61,449 nt of DNA from Candidatus Gastranaerophilales bacterium (GCA_900766355.1 CAAFVD010000101.1:1-61449), one strand, 5' to 3'. Shown: positions 18,382 to 27,743, numbered from the stretch's first letter. Numbers and translations are program-made. Notes: a model not told the origin generated them from the sequence alone.

Positions 18382-18530
18382 CTGTCATTCTGTATTCTGA
18401 TACGGAATTTGTTAGTTTGATGTTTTGATAATAATCAGAATTGACAAACTTTTTATGTCATTCAGAGCCGACAGGCGATGAATCTCATGCAAGTCTTGTT
18501 AGAGATATTTCGCTATCGTTCAATATGACG
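18382..18530 (+). repeat. Second, diverged copy of modules C, A and B
   Basis: Module C variant at 18382-18415, A variant at 18457-18488 (GAGCCGACAGGCGATG) and B at 18493-18530 with one difference from the first copy. Order differs from the 18034 copy. A fragment of another family (AAGCGAAGCGAAGTAATCCA) follows at 18550-18570. Confidence 0.75.
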
Positions 18531-18626
18531 TATATTTATCTATCATTACAAGCGAAGCGAAGTAATCCATCTTTTCAAAATAAATAAAAAATATTTCAAA
18601 TCATTATTAACAACTCTTTATTATGT

Positions 18627-18632
18627 TAAAAT
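18627..18632 (+). promoter_or_regulatory. -10 element 6 nt before the ABC permease
   Basis: TAAAAT followed by 6 nt and ATG at 18639, without a Shine-Dalgarno. The -35 region is weak. Confidence 0.4.
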
Positions 18633-18638
18633 CATTAT

Positions 18639-19445
18639 ATGTTTAGACGAAAATTCTTGTTACATACAATATTAATCCTAACTGCAATAGGTATGTTATT
18701 GCCATTTATTGTAATGTTTCTCGTATCTTTTTCAAAAGATAACAGTCTTTCGTTTTCTAACTTTACTCTTACAACTGCAAATTATTTTAATGTATTCCAC
18801 GCAATCCCAATAACAAGGTATTTTATAAACAGTCTTATTGTATCTGTTTTTACAACAATAGGTCAAATTTTATTCTCAACACTTGCTGGATATGCTTTTG
18901 CAAGAATGAATTTTAAAGGTCGAAACATAATATTTTTCATATTTTTAATAACAATGTTTATTCCTCCTCAAGTAAACATTATTCCATTATTTTTTCTTAT
19001 GAGAGAACTACATCTTGTTGATACTTATCAAGCTCTTATTCTACCTGGTATATTTGGAGGATTTGGCGTGTTTATGATGCGACAATACTTCTTAGGGTTT
19101 TCAAAAGATTTAGAAGAAGCTGCAATTATTGATGGGTGTAACAAATTCCAAATGTTTTTCAAAATCGCAATACCTCTTGCTGCACCAGCAATAGCAACTC
19201 TTGCCATTTTTACATTTATAACATCTTGGAATAGTTTTATATGGCCATTGATTATTACAAATTCAGAAGCTATGAGAACTCTACCTCTAGGTCTTGCAAT
19301 ATTCAAAGGTAGTTATAGAGAAATTACAATGTGGGGTGATTTATTTGCTTGCTCTGTTGTATGTGCTTTACCTACTATTTTGATTTTCTTGTTTGAAAAA
19401 AAATACCTTATCAACGACATGCTAAAAGGTGCTGTAAAAGAATAA
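18639..19445 (+). CDS. Sugar-type ABC transporter permease (MalG/UgpE-like)
   Basis: 268 residues, six predicted membrane helices. The cytoplasmic EAA loop that contacts the ATPase is clear (EEAAIIDGCNKFQMFFKIAIPLAAPA). The family is the CUT1-type carbohydrate or glycerol-3-phosphate permease, second subunit. No partner permease, ATPase or binding protein is in the window, and the gene is preceded by 600 bp of repeats, so it is an orphan here. The substrate is unknown. The start ATG has a -10 element 6 nt upstream and no ribosome binding site. Confidence 0.85.
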   Translation: MFRRKFLLHTILILTAIGMLLPFIVMFLVSFSKDNSLSFSNFTLTTANYFNVFHAIPITRYFINSLIVSVFTTIGQILFSTLAGYAFARMNFKGRNIIFFIFLITMFIPPQVNIIPLFFLMRELHLVDTYQALILPGIFGGFGVFMMRQYFLGFSKDLEEAAIIDGCNKFQMFFKIAIPLAAPAIATLAIFTFITSWNSFIWPLIITNSEAMRTLPLGLAIFKGSYREITMWGDLFACSVVCALPTILIFLFEKKYLINDMLKGAVKE

Positions 19446-19532
19446 AATCACATCTTTTGTTTTTTCTTACAATATCATTAAAATATAAATACATAACTCC
19501 TACTCTATAAAGAGGAATTACAAAAAAAAAGA

Positions 19533-19559
19533 TAAAGAAAACACTTTTTTATCCGATAT
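19533..19559 (+). promoter_or_regulatory. Sigma-28 (FliA)-like flagellar promoter
   Basis: TAAA (19533-19536), 15 nt, TCCGATAT (19552-19559). The consensus is TAAA-N15-GCCGATAA; the spacing is exact and 6 of 8 bases of the -10 match. It sits 25 nt before the FliK-like ATG, which has its own GAGG ribosome binding site. Confidence 0.6.
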
Positions 19560-19584
19560 TCTACTTGTAGAACGAGGTATCCTT

Positions 19585-20829
19585 ATGTTTTCAAACAAAA
19601 TAGATACATACACTCCTGTGAAAGATGACAAGCTCAAGTCACAATCAAATCAGAATTTTGATTTTGAGGGTGAAGGGTTTTCGTCTATGCTTGAACAAGA
19701 TGAAACTCTATCAGGAAAACTTAGAGAAACCGATGCTGAACTCTCTGAAGATGAGGCTATTCTTTCTACTGACGAAGAAAATAAAGCTATCGCAAAAAAA
19801 CGTACCGCAGAGGCTAAAACAAAATCAACAACAAAACAGGATACTCCAACTACAAAACAAGAAACAGATGCTCGTAATCTACTAAAAATCATGGATATGA
19901 CGACAAAAGTAAACATGCCAGCAATCCATATTACTAAAAGCAAAAAAGAACTCGAAAATATTACAGGAACTCAAACTGATACCCCAGAAGAACTTGCGGG
20001 AATAGTTACAAAACTACTCTCAGATGCAGGAATTGACAAGAAACAAGAAGAAAATCCACTAGAAACAACTGTGGATATAAACACAGGTGAAGGTAAAATG
20101 TCAGACTCTGATAAGAAAAAGAAAGATGACGTTCTACACGAAACTCAAGAAGAACTCCTTGAAGACTTGTCTATATTATCTACAGACGAAGAAAACCTTG
20201 CAATGGTAAACAAGGCAAAAGAATATCAAGCACTTTCAGATGATGATTTTAGCAAAAATGGTGAAGAAGATATGGAGCTTTTAACTGAGCTTACAAGTAT
20301 TCATAACCAATCAAGAATAGAAGCACCAAGCTCTACAAAAATAGAGAATGCGGAATCTGTACTTTCTCAAATCATTGAAGAAAGCAAAAAGAAACTTACT
20401 AAGATTGATGTTTCTGAATTATCTTCAGAAGATGTTGACTATATAATCAATCTTTTGCAAACAGGAACTGCAGACTCAAATCTTGATGACAAAGAAAATC
20501 CGTCAGCATTATCTGCTAAATTCCTTGAAAAATTAAAAGACTCTATAATTAACAAAAAAGTTTTTCGTATAGATTTTGACAATGAAATTTCTGTCATTAT
20601 AAAAATAGATAGAGAAGGAAAAATATCAGCAAATTTCCTAACCTCTAACGCAGAAATCGAAGAAGGGTTAAAAAATAATTTATACATCTTAAGACAAAAA
20701 TTTGATGAACAAGGTATTAAATACGGAAGTATTGAATACACCGCTTCTGATACTGAAGCAAAAATAAATATGCAGGAAATAGAAAACATCATAAAAACTG
20801 CATCAGATAAAGAGAAAACGACACACTAA
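19585..20829 (+). CDS. FliK-like flagellar hook-length control protein
   Basis: 414 residues, acidic and low-complexity up to ~280, with no signal peptide. A short internal repeat stands out (AILSTDEENKAI at ~55 and SILSTDEENLAM at ~205). The last ~100 residues resemble the FliK/Flg_hook C-terminal domain: RIDFDNEISVIIKIDREGKISANF, then NNLYILRQKFDEQGIKYGSIEY. FliK measures hook length and switches export specificity. The placement 18 nt before a FlgF/G-like gene and behind a sigma-28-like promoter supports a flagellar role. The assignment rests on pattern and context. Confidence 0.6.
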   Translation: MFSNKIDTYTPVKDDKLKSQSNQNFDFEGEGFSSMLEQDETLSGKLRETDAELSEDEAILSTDEENKAIAKKRTAEAKTKSTTKQDTPTTKQETDARNLLKIMDMTTKVNMPAIHITKSKKELENITGTQTDTPEELAGIVTKLLSDAGIDKKQEENPLETTVDINTGEGKMSDSDKKKKDDVLHETQEELLEDLSILSTDEENLAMVNKAKEYQALSDDDFSKNGEEDMELLTELTSIHNQSRIEAPSSTKIENAESVLSQIIEESKKKLTKIDVSELSSEDVDYIINLLQTGTADSNLDDKENPSALSAKFLEKLKDSIINKKVFRIDFDNEISVIIKIDREGKISANFLTSNAEIEEGLKNNLYILRQKFDEQGIKYGSIEYTASDTEAKINMQEIENIIKTASDKEKTTH

Positions 20830-20847
20830 ATATAAGGAGAGAATCAC

Positions 20848-21684
20848 ATGTATGATTCGTTCACAACGGCGATAAACACTCAGAGAGCAACTACCCACTG
20901 GATGGAAACCCTAACCGATAACATGATGAACCAGTATACTCCAGGGTTTAGAGAGAGTAAAATAACATTTAGCACTTTCTTAGGTGGTGCAATTAACGAC
21001 AACCCACTTAAAAATCAAGGGCAAGGTAAATCTACTCCAGGAACTTCTAATGAAAACGTATTCTTTGAAGGTAATGGTTTCTTTATTACCAGAAATAGTG
21101 AAGGTAAAACTGCATACACTCGTCTTGGAGAGTTTACATTTGATTCCGAAGGTGTATATAGAGCCAAAAACGGTGATGCCGTTCAAGGCTATATCCTAAA
21201 CGATAATGGCGAGATTATGGCTGGTACAAAATCAATCAGTGCTGATTTATACGAAGAAACTGCTCTGAAAGGCGGAGCTCTTAGTATTCCTACAACAAAT
21301 ATAAAAATGTGGATTGACCCAAATAACGGTAAATTCATGGGAAAATATGATGAATACGAAATAAAAGAAGATGGTACAATATACGGAAAAGCCGATGGCG
21401 GTAAGCGTTCTGTACCGTTATACAAAATAGCTACTGCAAACTTCCACAACCCTAGCGGTTTATATGAGGTTAAAGAAGGTGTTTTTGTTGAAACTGATGA
21501 TTCAGGGAAACCCGTAATCGGACGTGGCTCTATTCGTTCAGGTTTATTAGAACAAGCAAACACCGATTTTAAAGGTAATATGACAAACTATCAACAAGCA
21601 AAAGTTCAAATGGAACTCGTTAATGCGTTGATTAAGTCTAACAAAGAACTATTAGAAGAAGCGATGAGATTAGTAAGTTCATAA
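20848..21684 (+). CDS. flgG: Flagellar rod/hook protein, FlgF/FlgG family
   Basis: 278 residues. The N-terminal D0 helix MYDSFTTAINTQRATTHWME and C-terminal helix NYQQAKVQMELVNALIKSN frame the protein, as in axial flagellar proteins. The centre has VFFEGNGFFITRN, TRLGEFTFDSEGVYRAKNGDAVQGYI, and near the end GRGSIRSGLLEQANTD, typical of FlgE/F/G. Which axial protein (FlgF, FlgG or a short hook protein) cannot be decided. Strong ribosome binding site AAGGAGAG. Second gene of a pair with the FliK-like gene; a terminator follows. Confidence 0.85.
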   Translation: MYDSFTTAINTQRATTHWMETLTDNMMNQYTPGFRESKITFSTFLGGAINDNPLKNQGQGKSTPGTSNENVFFEGNGFFITRNSEGKTAYTRLGEFTFDSEGVYRAKNGDAVQGYILNDNGEIMAGTKSISADLYEETALKGGALSIPTTNIKMWIDPNNGKFMGKYDEYEIKEDGTIYGKADGGKRSVPLYKIATANFHNPSGLYEVKEGVFVETDDSGKPVIGRGSIRSGLLEQANTDFKGNMTNYQQAKVQMELVNALIKSNKELLEEAMRLVSS

Positions 21685-21730
21685 TACTAATTGAACGAAA
21701 ATTATTAGTGTTAGTTAAACTCCATTTTAA

Positions 21731-21767
21731 GGTAACAGGAATTCTGTTGCCTTTTTATTTTTTTTAA
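21731..21767 (+). terminator. Terminator after the FlgG-like gene
   Basis: Stem GGTAACAG / CTGTTGCC (one G-T pair) with 5-nt loop, then a long T-rich tract to 21767. Confidence 0.85.
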
Positions 21768-21768
21768 T

Positions 21769-22048
21769 CCTGTTACGTTAAAAGTCTAGTTTGAGTTATA
21801 ACGTAACATTTGTACTGTATCTACAAGTCCTCAACGTCAAACTATTCTGTTCATTTAACATCTTTTAAACCCTGTTACATTAAAAGTCCAGTTTGACTTA
21901 TAACTATGCATTTGTACTGTATCTACAAGCCCTCAACGTCAAACTATTCTGTTCATTTAGCATCTTTTAAACCCTGTTACGTTAAAAGTCCAGTTTGACT
22001 TATAACTACGCATTTGTACTGTATCTACAAGCCCTCAACGTCAAACTA
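21769..22048. repeat. Tandem repeat, 102-bp unit, 2.7 copies
   Basis: Copies begin at 21769, 21871 and 21973 (CCTGTTACGTTAAAAGTC), exact period 102 bp; the last copy is cut at about 76 bp. Copies 2 and 3 are almost identical and copy 1 is more diverged. Each unit carries the inverted pair AGTTTGAC / GTCAAACT. No ORF. It fills the 440-bp gap between convergent genes. Confidence 0.9.
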
Positions 22049-22067
22049 CTTAATTATTCTACACATA

Positions 22068-22103
22068 AAAAAGTCCCGAAACTACTTTAGTTTCAGGACT
22101 TTT
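22068..22103. terminator. Terminator of the PPi-phosphofructokinase gene
   Basis: AAAAGTCC with complementary GGACTTTT and inner stem GAAACTA / TAGTTTC; A-run and T-run on either side. It lies 20 nt past the minus-strand stop. Confidence 0.85.
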
Positions 22104-22122
22104 CTATAACTTAATTGTTAAA

Positions 22123-23805
22123 CTATACGTTTAATAATTTACTTTCTTGTTCAAGTTTTAGAGTAACTGTTGTAATATCACAAACAGAGCTTGGTCCGAA
22201 GTACTGAATAGCACCAGGGAATAAGTATCTGTCGTTTAATGCCCAGTCTTCTCTGTTTTGTTCAAGCTTTTTGAATACAGGGCCGTCTAATTCAACCAAT
22301 GCTTTTTTAATAACTGGTTTCATTTCACCATGACGACGTTCCATATTCATCATCATAGTTAGAGGAACTCCACCTGCAACCCATTTTGATGCTGGTTCAT
22401 TCAAGTTTCTAACTGATGATAAATAACCTGTTAAACCAAATGAAATTAACGCATAAGCATTGTAACCTAATGAATAGCAATAATCTGCATCAAAGTTTGA
22501 TGGGAATGCACATCTACCTTCATAACCGAAGAAGTGAGCTTGAGCATTGAATTTACCAATGAAAGAACCTTCTGATTTCATTTCTTCAAGTCTTGTAGCA
22601 ATCATTTCGATTAATAATTTTTCTGTTTCAATTTTTGAAACTTGTACATTACCATGTGGGTCACGATCAGCTAACAACTGAGTTTTAATTAATGCTGGTA
22701 ATGAGTTATAAACTTTTGCATTATCATCATCTAGTCTGTTTTCTACGATTTCAAATTTTTCACGAATTGTTGAAGCATTTACAAAATCAGGATCGTTTTC
22801 TAACTCAGCCATTATATCGTTTAAGTTAGCAATCATTGATTTCATTTCAGGAATGAATTCAATTAAACCTTCAGGAATAACTGCAATACCGAAGTTTTTA
22901 CCCATATCTGCACGTTTTACAATGATATTAACCATATAATCAATTACAGAAGATAATGACATTGATTTTGTTTCAACTTCTTCTGAAATTAATGTGATAT
23001 TTGGTTGAGTTTGTAAAGCAGCTTCTAAAGCAACGTGTGATGCACTTCTACCCATAATTTTGATAAAGTGCCAGTATTTCTTAGCAGAATTAGCATCTCT
23101 TTCGATATTACCGATTAATTCTGCATAAGTTTTTGTAGCTGTATCAAAACCGAAAGAAATTTCGATTTGTTCGTTTTTCAAGTCGCCATCAATTGTTTTT
23201 GGGCAACCAATAACTTGAATACCTGCATTGTGTTTTACAAACCATTCAGCTAAAAGTGCTGCGTTTGTGTTAGAGTCATCACCACCGATGATAACAACTG
23301 CAGATATGTTTAATTTTTTACAAACTGCTAATGATTTTTCGAATTGTTCTTCTGTTTCAAGTTTTGTTCTACCTGAACCAATAATATCGAAACCACCAGT
23401 ATTTCTGTAATCATTGATAAATTCGTCTGTAAATTCTACATATTTACCATCAATAATACCTGAAGGACCACCTAAAAATCCGTATAATTTGCCTTCTGGG
23501 TTTGATTGTTTTAAAGCATCATATAAACCTGCGATAACATTGTGTCCACCAGGAGCTTGTCCACCTGATAGAATAACACCAACATTTCTTGCTTCTAAAG
23601 ATTTTGATTCATTAGAAGTTGAGAATGTAACAACAGGTTTTCCGTATGTATTTTGGAATAATTCTTTGATTTCAGCCTGATTTGCAACAGATTGAGTTGC
23701 AGAACCTTCAACACAGTCTAGAGAACTAATGCCACCAGCTAAAGATGAAGGTAGTTTTGGCTGGTATTTTAGTCTTTCTTCTTGTAATGGTGATAAATTT
23801 TTCAT
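22123..23805 (-). CDS. pfp: Diphosphate--fructose-6-phosphate 1-phosphotransferase
   Basis: PPi-dependent phosphofructokinase interconverting fructose 6-phosphate and the 1,6-bisphosphate. 560 residues, the long (plant-like/clade II) class. Signatures: GGQAPGGHNV, GGDDSNTNA (the aspartate typical of PPi-using enzymes where ATP enzymes have glycine), CPKTIDGDLKN with the catalytic Asp and the PPi-type lysine, and MGRSASHVALEAALQTQPN. The start is the ATG at 23805 preceded by GGAAGG; an upstream frame to 23838 has none. Monocistronic. This enzyme makes the step reversible and would save ATP in a fermentative organism. Confidence 0.94.
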   Translation of the reverse strand: MKNLSPLQEERLKYQPKLPSSLAGGISSLDCVEGSATQSVANQAEIKELFQNTYGKPVVTFSTSNESKSLEARNVGVILSGGQAPGGHNVIAGLYDALKQSNPEGKLYGFLGGPSGIIDGKYVEFTDEFINDYRNTGGFDIIGSGRTKLETEEQFEKSLAVCKKLNISAVVIIGGDDSNTNAALLAEWFVKHNAGIQVIGCPKTIDGDLKNEQIEISFGFDTATKTYAELIGNIERDANSAKKYWHFIKIMGRSASHVALEAALQTQPNITLISEEVETKSMSLSSVIDYMVNIIVKRADMGKNFGIAVIPEGLIEFIPEMKSMIANLNDIMAELENDPDFVNASTIREKFEIVENRLDDDNAKVYNSLPALIKTQLLADRDPHGNVQVSKIETEKLLIEMIATRLEEMKSEGSFIGKFNAQAHFFGYEGRCAFPSNFDADYCYSLGYNAYALISFGLTGYLSSVRNLNEPASKWVAGGVPLTMMMNMERRHGEMKPVIKKALVELDGPVFKKLEQNREDWALNDRYLFPGAIQYFGPSSVCDITTVTLKLEQESKLLNV

Positions 23806-23913
23806 TTTCGCCTTCCTTTTCTTATCAATTGTCAACAACTATTATATCTCAACAAGAATAATTTACTACTTTTAAATTATATCTATTATAAAAAAATATG
23901 TTAAACTGATAAT

Positions 23914-24630
23914 ATGGCAGAAAAGTATGATTTAATATTTAGTTTAGGGTCAACACCTATAACATCTGATATACTAAAAGAAAGCGAATTACAAATATTT
24001 GATTTTCCGTTTGATAAAATTTGTGGTGGCGACTTTTTTACCCGTATGAATCTATTACTTTCGGGTTGTCAAAATTTTATGATACAAAAAGATATCACAA
24101 TTCTCAAAAATACTCCACGAGAAGGAATGGTTCAGTATAAAGATATGAGAACTGGGTTTATTTATCCATTTGATTATAATCCAGCATTGCCTGTAGAAAA
24201 TAATTTTCCTTCTGTCAAGCTAAGATATGATAAATATATCAAGAATTTACGCATTTGTATGAATAATGCTAAAAAAATTCTAATAGTATACATTGAAGAC
24301 CCAATGCTAAAAGAAGATGAAGAAACAAATTCAAGTTTAGTTATAGAGGCTTGTCAAAGACTGAAAGCAAAATACCCTAAAAAGGATTTTCATATTTTGT
24401 ATGTACGTAATGATGACGACGCAGAAAACATGAAAGTTATTCAACTCGGTAAAGATGCTGAAAAATTTGCATTTAATTTTTATCGCAAATTCTCAGATAT
24501 GTCATCTTACTATATCGATAAGTCTTTGTTATCTACAGTATTTACTGATATTAAACTTAAAGTAAATTGGCGACTTAAAAAAATATTAATGTTGCAAAAA
24601 CTACTTAATATGCTATCTAAAGCTTCTTAA
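23914..24630 (+). CDS. DUF1796-like putative cysteine peptidase
   Basis: 238 residues. The N-terminus YDLIFSLGSTPITSDILKES... and FDFPFDKI follow the pattern of the DUF1796 papain-like family (YD.I.SLG..C.....L). The usual cysteine after SLG is not present (SLGSTP), so peptidase activity is doubtful. C-terminal half has ILIVYIEDP and DFHILYVRNDDDAENM. No signal peptide. TAAACT lies 6 nt before the ATG with no ribosome binding site. The 3' end overlaps the convergent gene by 14 nt. Confidence 0.6.
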   Translation: MAEKYDLIFSLGSTPITSDILKESELQIFDFPFDKICGGDFFTRMNLLLSGCQNFMIQKDITILKNTPREGMVQYKDMRTGFIYPFDYNPALPVENNFPSVKLRYDKYIKNLRICMNNAKKILIVYIEDPMLKEDEETNSSLVIEACQRLKAKYPKKDFHILYVRNDDDAENMKVIQLGKDAEKFAFNFYRKFSDMSSYYIDKSLLSTVFTDIKLKVNWRLKKILMLQKLLNMLSKAS

Positions 24631-26935
24631 GTTCTGAAATTTTAGGGTCTAATAATCTTCTACCAACTTGTTCAAAGTTTACAGAACATAATGTTCTATC
24701 TCCATAGTTGATTATTTTTTCAACAATACCACGACCGAATTCAGAATGTTCAACTTTGTCACCTTGATTAACAACATCACTTTCTACAATATCTTCATCA
24801 GGAATTTCTGCTGAATATACAGGAACAATTGGAGTATGTCCTTCTTTTGTTTCAAGTGCTTTTGCCTTCTCTTTATGCTCAGGTAATGCTTCAGGTTTTT
24901 CTATCATTTCTTCTACAGGGTCAACTTTTTGAGCTTCTTCTTGAGCTTTTCTTTCAGCTTCTTCTTGTAAGATTTCATCAGTTATAGAAGTTTTTTTTTC
25001 TACTTCTTCAATTTCTTCTTCTTTTTCTTCAATCTCTTGAGGAATTGCAGATTGTTCTGAAATATTAACTTGAGGTTCGTTTTGTGTTGATTCATCTGAT
25101 TCAACGTCAACTCCCAAAGCTTCTATCATATCTAAATCTTCATCTGTCAAATCTGAATCTTCTTCCGGTTCGTCAGAATCAACAGAAGTATCGTCATTAG
25201 CTTTAAATAAATCGCTTGGGTTTAAACTTGGTTTTTCTTCTGTTTCTGGTTGAGCAATATCATCAATATTATCGTTTACTCCTTTTATAATTTCTGTTCC
25301 TTTTGTTTGGGCAACAACATCAGCGATGTCATCATCAGAAATATTAATATCTGCTAATTGAGCTTTTAACTCAGCTTCATAATCAAATTCAGGAGTTGTG
25401 TCTACTGGCTCAGATGGAGCTTCTTCGACATCTTCGATAGCTTCAACTTCTTCTTTGTTATCTGTTTCGTCTTCTTCAATTTCGTCATTTTCTATAGTTT
25501 CTACTTCTTCAACATCTTCTTGTGGAACTTCAATATTTTCATCATCAGGTGTTGCAAGTTCATTTGTTTGGTCTTCTATTAAACTTGCAAATGACAAATT
25601 GTTATCTTCAACTTCTTGAGTAGAAGGTTGTTCAACAGGTTGTTCTTCTAAAACAGGGATTTCTTGCTCTGTTTTATTCTCTGTTTCGTTAACATCTAAC
25701 CCGTCAAAAGATGGTACGACTTCTTCTCTCAAAGGTTCTTTTGTAACTTTAGGAAAATCTGTCACTTCTTCCAATTTAACGATTAAAGGTGTGAATTTTG
25801 TAGATTTTCCATACAAAATGTATTCATCTTCGGCAAGCTTGTTTAAATAAATATTATAAGCCCCAAAATCAGCTTGTTGTTTTATTGGAGTGAACATAAA
25901 CATATTTTTAGAGCATTGTTTAAGCTCTGCTAAATGTTTGTATGAATAAGGGCAAGCTATTAACGGGAATACATTTTTACTACCCAATACTGTATGTAAT
26001 GTTTCAGTATTAGAATTATTATTGTTTAAAGATACAAATGCATAGAAGTTTGCGTTGATTGAATTCATACAATCATAAACATAGTTGATATATTCTCTTT
26101 GTAGAGAATCTGATAATTTTGAAACATCAATAATCAATGTGTCATCAGATTTTAATCTATCTGTCAAAATCTTGAATTCATCTTGATTTTGAGCGAAAAT
26201 ACCAAGTTTTTCGAATTGAGTAAGTCTATTTTTTAAGATAATCAATTGTAATTGTTGAGTGCGTTTAAATTCATATTCAATAACCGCATTAAAATCTTTG
26301 AACGGAATATATTCAACTGTTTTGATATAATCATTTAATTCTGAAAAAATATCTTGTATAAAGGCTTTATTTTCAGGGGTTAAGTCATCAAATCCTCTAT
26401 CAAAAATGTAATCTATTGAATTTTTGTCTAATGGAAGTTTAAAATCTTCTGTTGCTACAAGTTTATTACCTTTAATATCACCAACAATATCAATGACTAC
26501 TGTTTTTCTTGAGTTTTCTTCGTTTTGTTTAATAATATTTTCTAAAAGAAGTGAATATTGATAAGATTTTTCAGCACAAATAATAGGTTTATCCACAAGT
26601 AGGCGAGAAGATACAACTACTTCAGAATCTTTTTGTGCTAATTTACCCATAACTAAAGGTTCTGATTTATCTAACGAATTTAAAAAGAAATCGTCATCTA
26701 ATAATTCAACTTCTGATTGGATAGAAGGTATAGAACCGTCATAAGCTTGAATACCACATTTATAATTGAATATAATTCTTGCTATTGCAATTTTGCCTAT
26801 TCTTGAAGCTTCAAGATGCAAAATTTGTGCAATATATGAATTGCATATATCTGAAATTTTTATAAATGATGATAGGGTAATATCTTCATTATAACTAAGT
26901 TTAACTAAATTATTCTTAATTTCTATAATATTCAT
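24617..26935 (-). CDS. Large acidic protein with C-terminal UvrD/PcrA-like tudor domain
   Basis: 772 residues. Residues 1-390 are a globular region of unknown fold (AQILHLEASRIGKIAIARIIF, LIIDVSKLSDSLQREYINYVYD). Residues ~400-715 are a highly acidic, Glu/Asp-rich low-complexity segment. The last ~45 residues (QGDKVEHSEFGRGIVEKII...VNFEQVGRRLLDP) match the small tudor-like domain found at the C-terminus of UvrD/PcrA helicases, which contacts RNA polymerase; no helicase motif is present. A role near RNA polymerase is only inference. Monocistronic. GAGAAG precedes the ATG. Confidence 0.65.
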   Translation of the reverse strand: MNIIEIKNNLVKLSYNEDITLSSFIKISDICNSYIAQILHLEASRIGKIAIARIIFNYKCGIQAYDGSIPSIQSEVELLDDDFFLNSLDKSEPLVMGKLAQKDSEVVVSSRLLVDKPIICAEKSYQYSLLLENIIKQNEENSRKTVVIDIVGDIKGNKLVATEDFKLPLDKNSIDYIFDRGFDDLTPENKAFIQDIFSELNDYIKTVEYIPFKDFNAVIEYEFKRTQQLQLIILKNRLTQFEKLGIFAQNQDEFKILTDRLKSDDTLIIDVSKLSDSLQREYINYVYDCMNSINANFYAFVSLNNNNSNTETLHTVLGSKNVFPLIACPYSYKHLAELKQCSKNMFMFTPIKQQADFGAYNIYLNKLAEDEYILYGKSTKFTPLIVKLEEVTDFPKVTKEPLREEVVPSFDGLDVNETENKTEQEIPVLEEQPVEQPSTQEVEDNNLSFASLIEDQTNELATPDDENIEVPQEDVEEVETIENDEIEEDETDNKEEVEAIEDVEEAPSEPVDTTPEFDYEAELKAQLADINISDDDIADVVAQTKGTEIIKGVNDNIDDIAQPETEEKPSLNPSDLFKANDDTSVDSDEPEEDSDLTDEDLDMIEALGVDVESDESTQNEPQVNISEQSAIPQEIEEKEEEIEEVEKKTSITDEILQEEAERKAQEEAQKVDPVEEMIEKPEALPEHKEKAKALETKEGHTPIVPVYSAEIPDEDIVESDVVNQGDKVEHSEFGRGIVEKIINYGDRTLCSVNFEQVGRRLLDPKISELKKL

Positions 26936-27020
26936 CTTCTCAATAAACCTTTATAATATAAAATCAATTTACAAGTATTTTATCATAGTCTTATTTAATG
27001 GTAAATAGGGGAATTTAGTA

Positions 27021-27743
27021 TTACTTTATATCGGCAGAAATTAAAATATATATAGGGTTATAGGTGAGTGTAATGTTATTTGGACAAAGTTTATGATATC
27101 CGTTTTCAAAATTTTTTAAATCTGATTTTGTCCAATGGTTATTGCTTATTGCATTAACTCCTGTATATTTTAGATGTTTCAAAACATCTTTTGGAGTGTC
27201 AAAATTAAGCGAAATCTTATCTTCGTATATTTCTTGTGGGTGTAGTAATGAATTTAATTCTTGAATGGCTATATATTTCAAACTTTCGCCTGTTAATTTA
27301 GAAATTTCTAACAAATTATCTGTTCCAAATGTTGAAAATAGTAATATCCCATTGGGGTTTAAACATTTTTTTAAACCTTCAATAAAAAGAGGTAAATCTT
27401 CTACCCATTGGAATACAGCATTAGAAATAATCAAATCGTACTTGTTTTGAAAATTGAAAGTTTCAATATCCGAATGATAAAAATTTATATTTGATGAAAT
27501 TTCTTTAATATACTTTTCGCAATCTTCTACAATATCAATAGCATCATAAGTTGTCGTATTGAATTTTTTTATTAGTTTTTCTGTTAAAAGTCCACTTCCA
27601 CAACCTAATTCCAATATTTTTTTAGGTTGAAAACGTATCATTTCAACAAGTTTATCTGCCATTTTGTTTTGCACAACAGAGTTATCTTTGTATGTCTTTA
27701 AATTTCGGCTAAATCTTTTTTTTACAAGAGCTTTATCTATCAT
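27021..27743 (-). CDS. bioC: Malonyl-ACP O-methyltransferase BioC
   Basis: SAM-dependent methyltransferase that disguises malonyl-ACP so fatty-acid synthesis can build pimeloyl-ACP for biotin. 240 residues: VKKRFSRNLKTYKDNSVVQ at the N-terminus (BioC-like RFs...tYd..a.vQ), the SAM motif ILELGCGSGLLTEKL at about 51-65, and DLIISNAVFQWVEDLP. The start at 27743 overlaps the upstream bioG stop by 4 nt (ATGA); an earlier in-frame start at 27758 lies inside bioG. Last gene of bioF-bioG-bioC. Confidence 0.9.
   Translation of the reverse strand: MIDKALVKKRFSRNLKTYKDNSVVQNKMADKLVEMIRFQPKKILELGCGSGLLTEKLIKKFNTTTYDAIDIVEDCEKYIKEISSNINFYHSDIETFNFQNKYDLIISNAVFQWVEDLPLFIEGLKKCLNPNGILLFSTFGTDNLLEISKLTGESLKYIAIQELNSLLHPQEIYEDKISLNFDTPKDVLKHLKYTGVNAISNNHWTKSDLKNFENGYHKLCPNNITLTYNPIYILISADIK

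Noticed and set aside
21769..22048. Possible CRISPR array (also 38244-38521)
   Set aside because: Units of 102 and 116-117 bp are entire repeats without short direct repeats and unique spacers; no cas genes.
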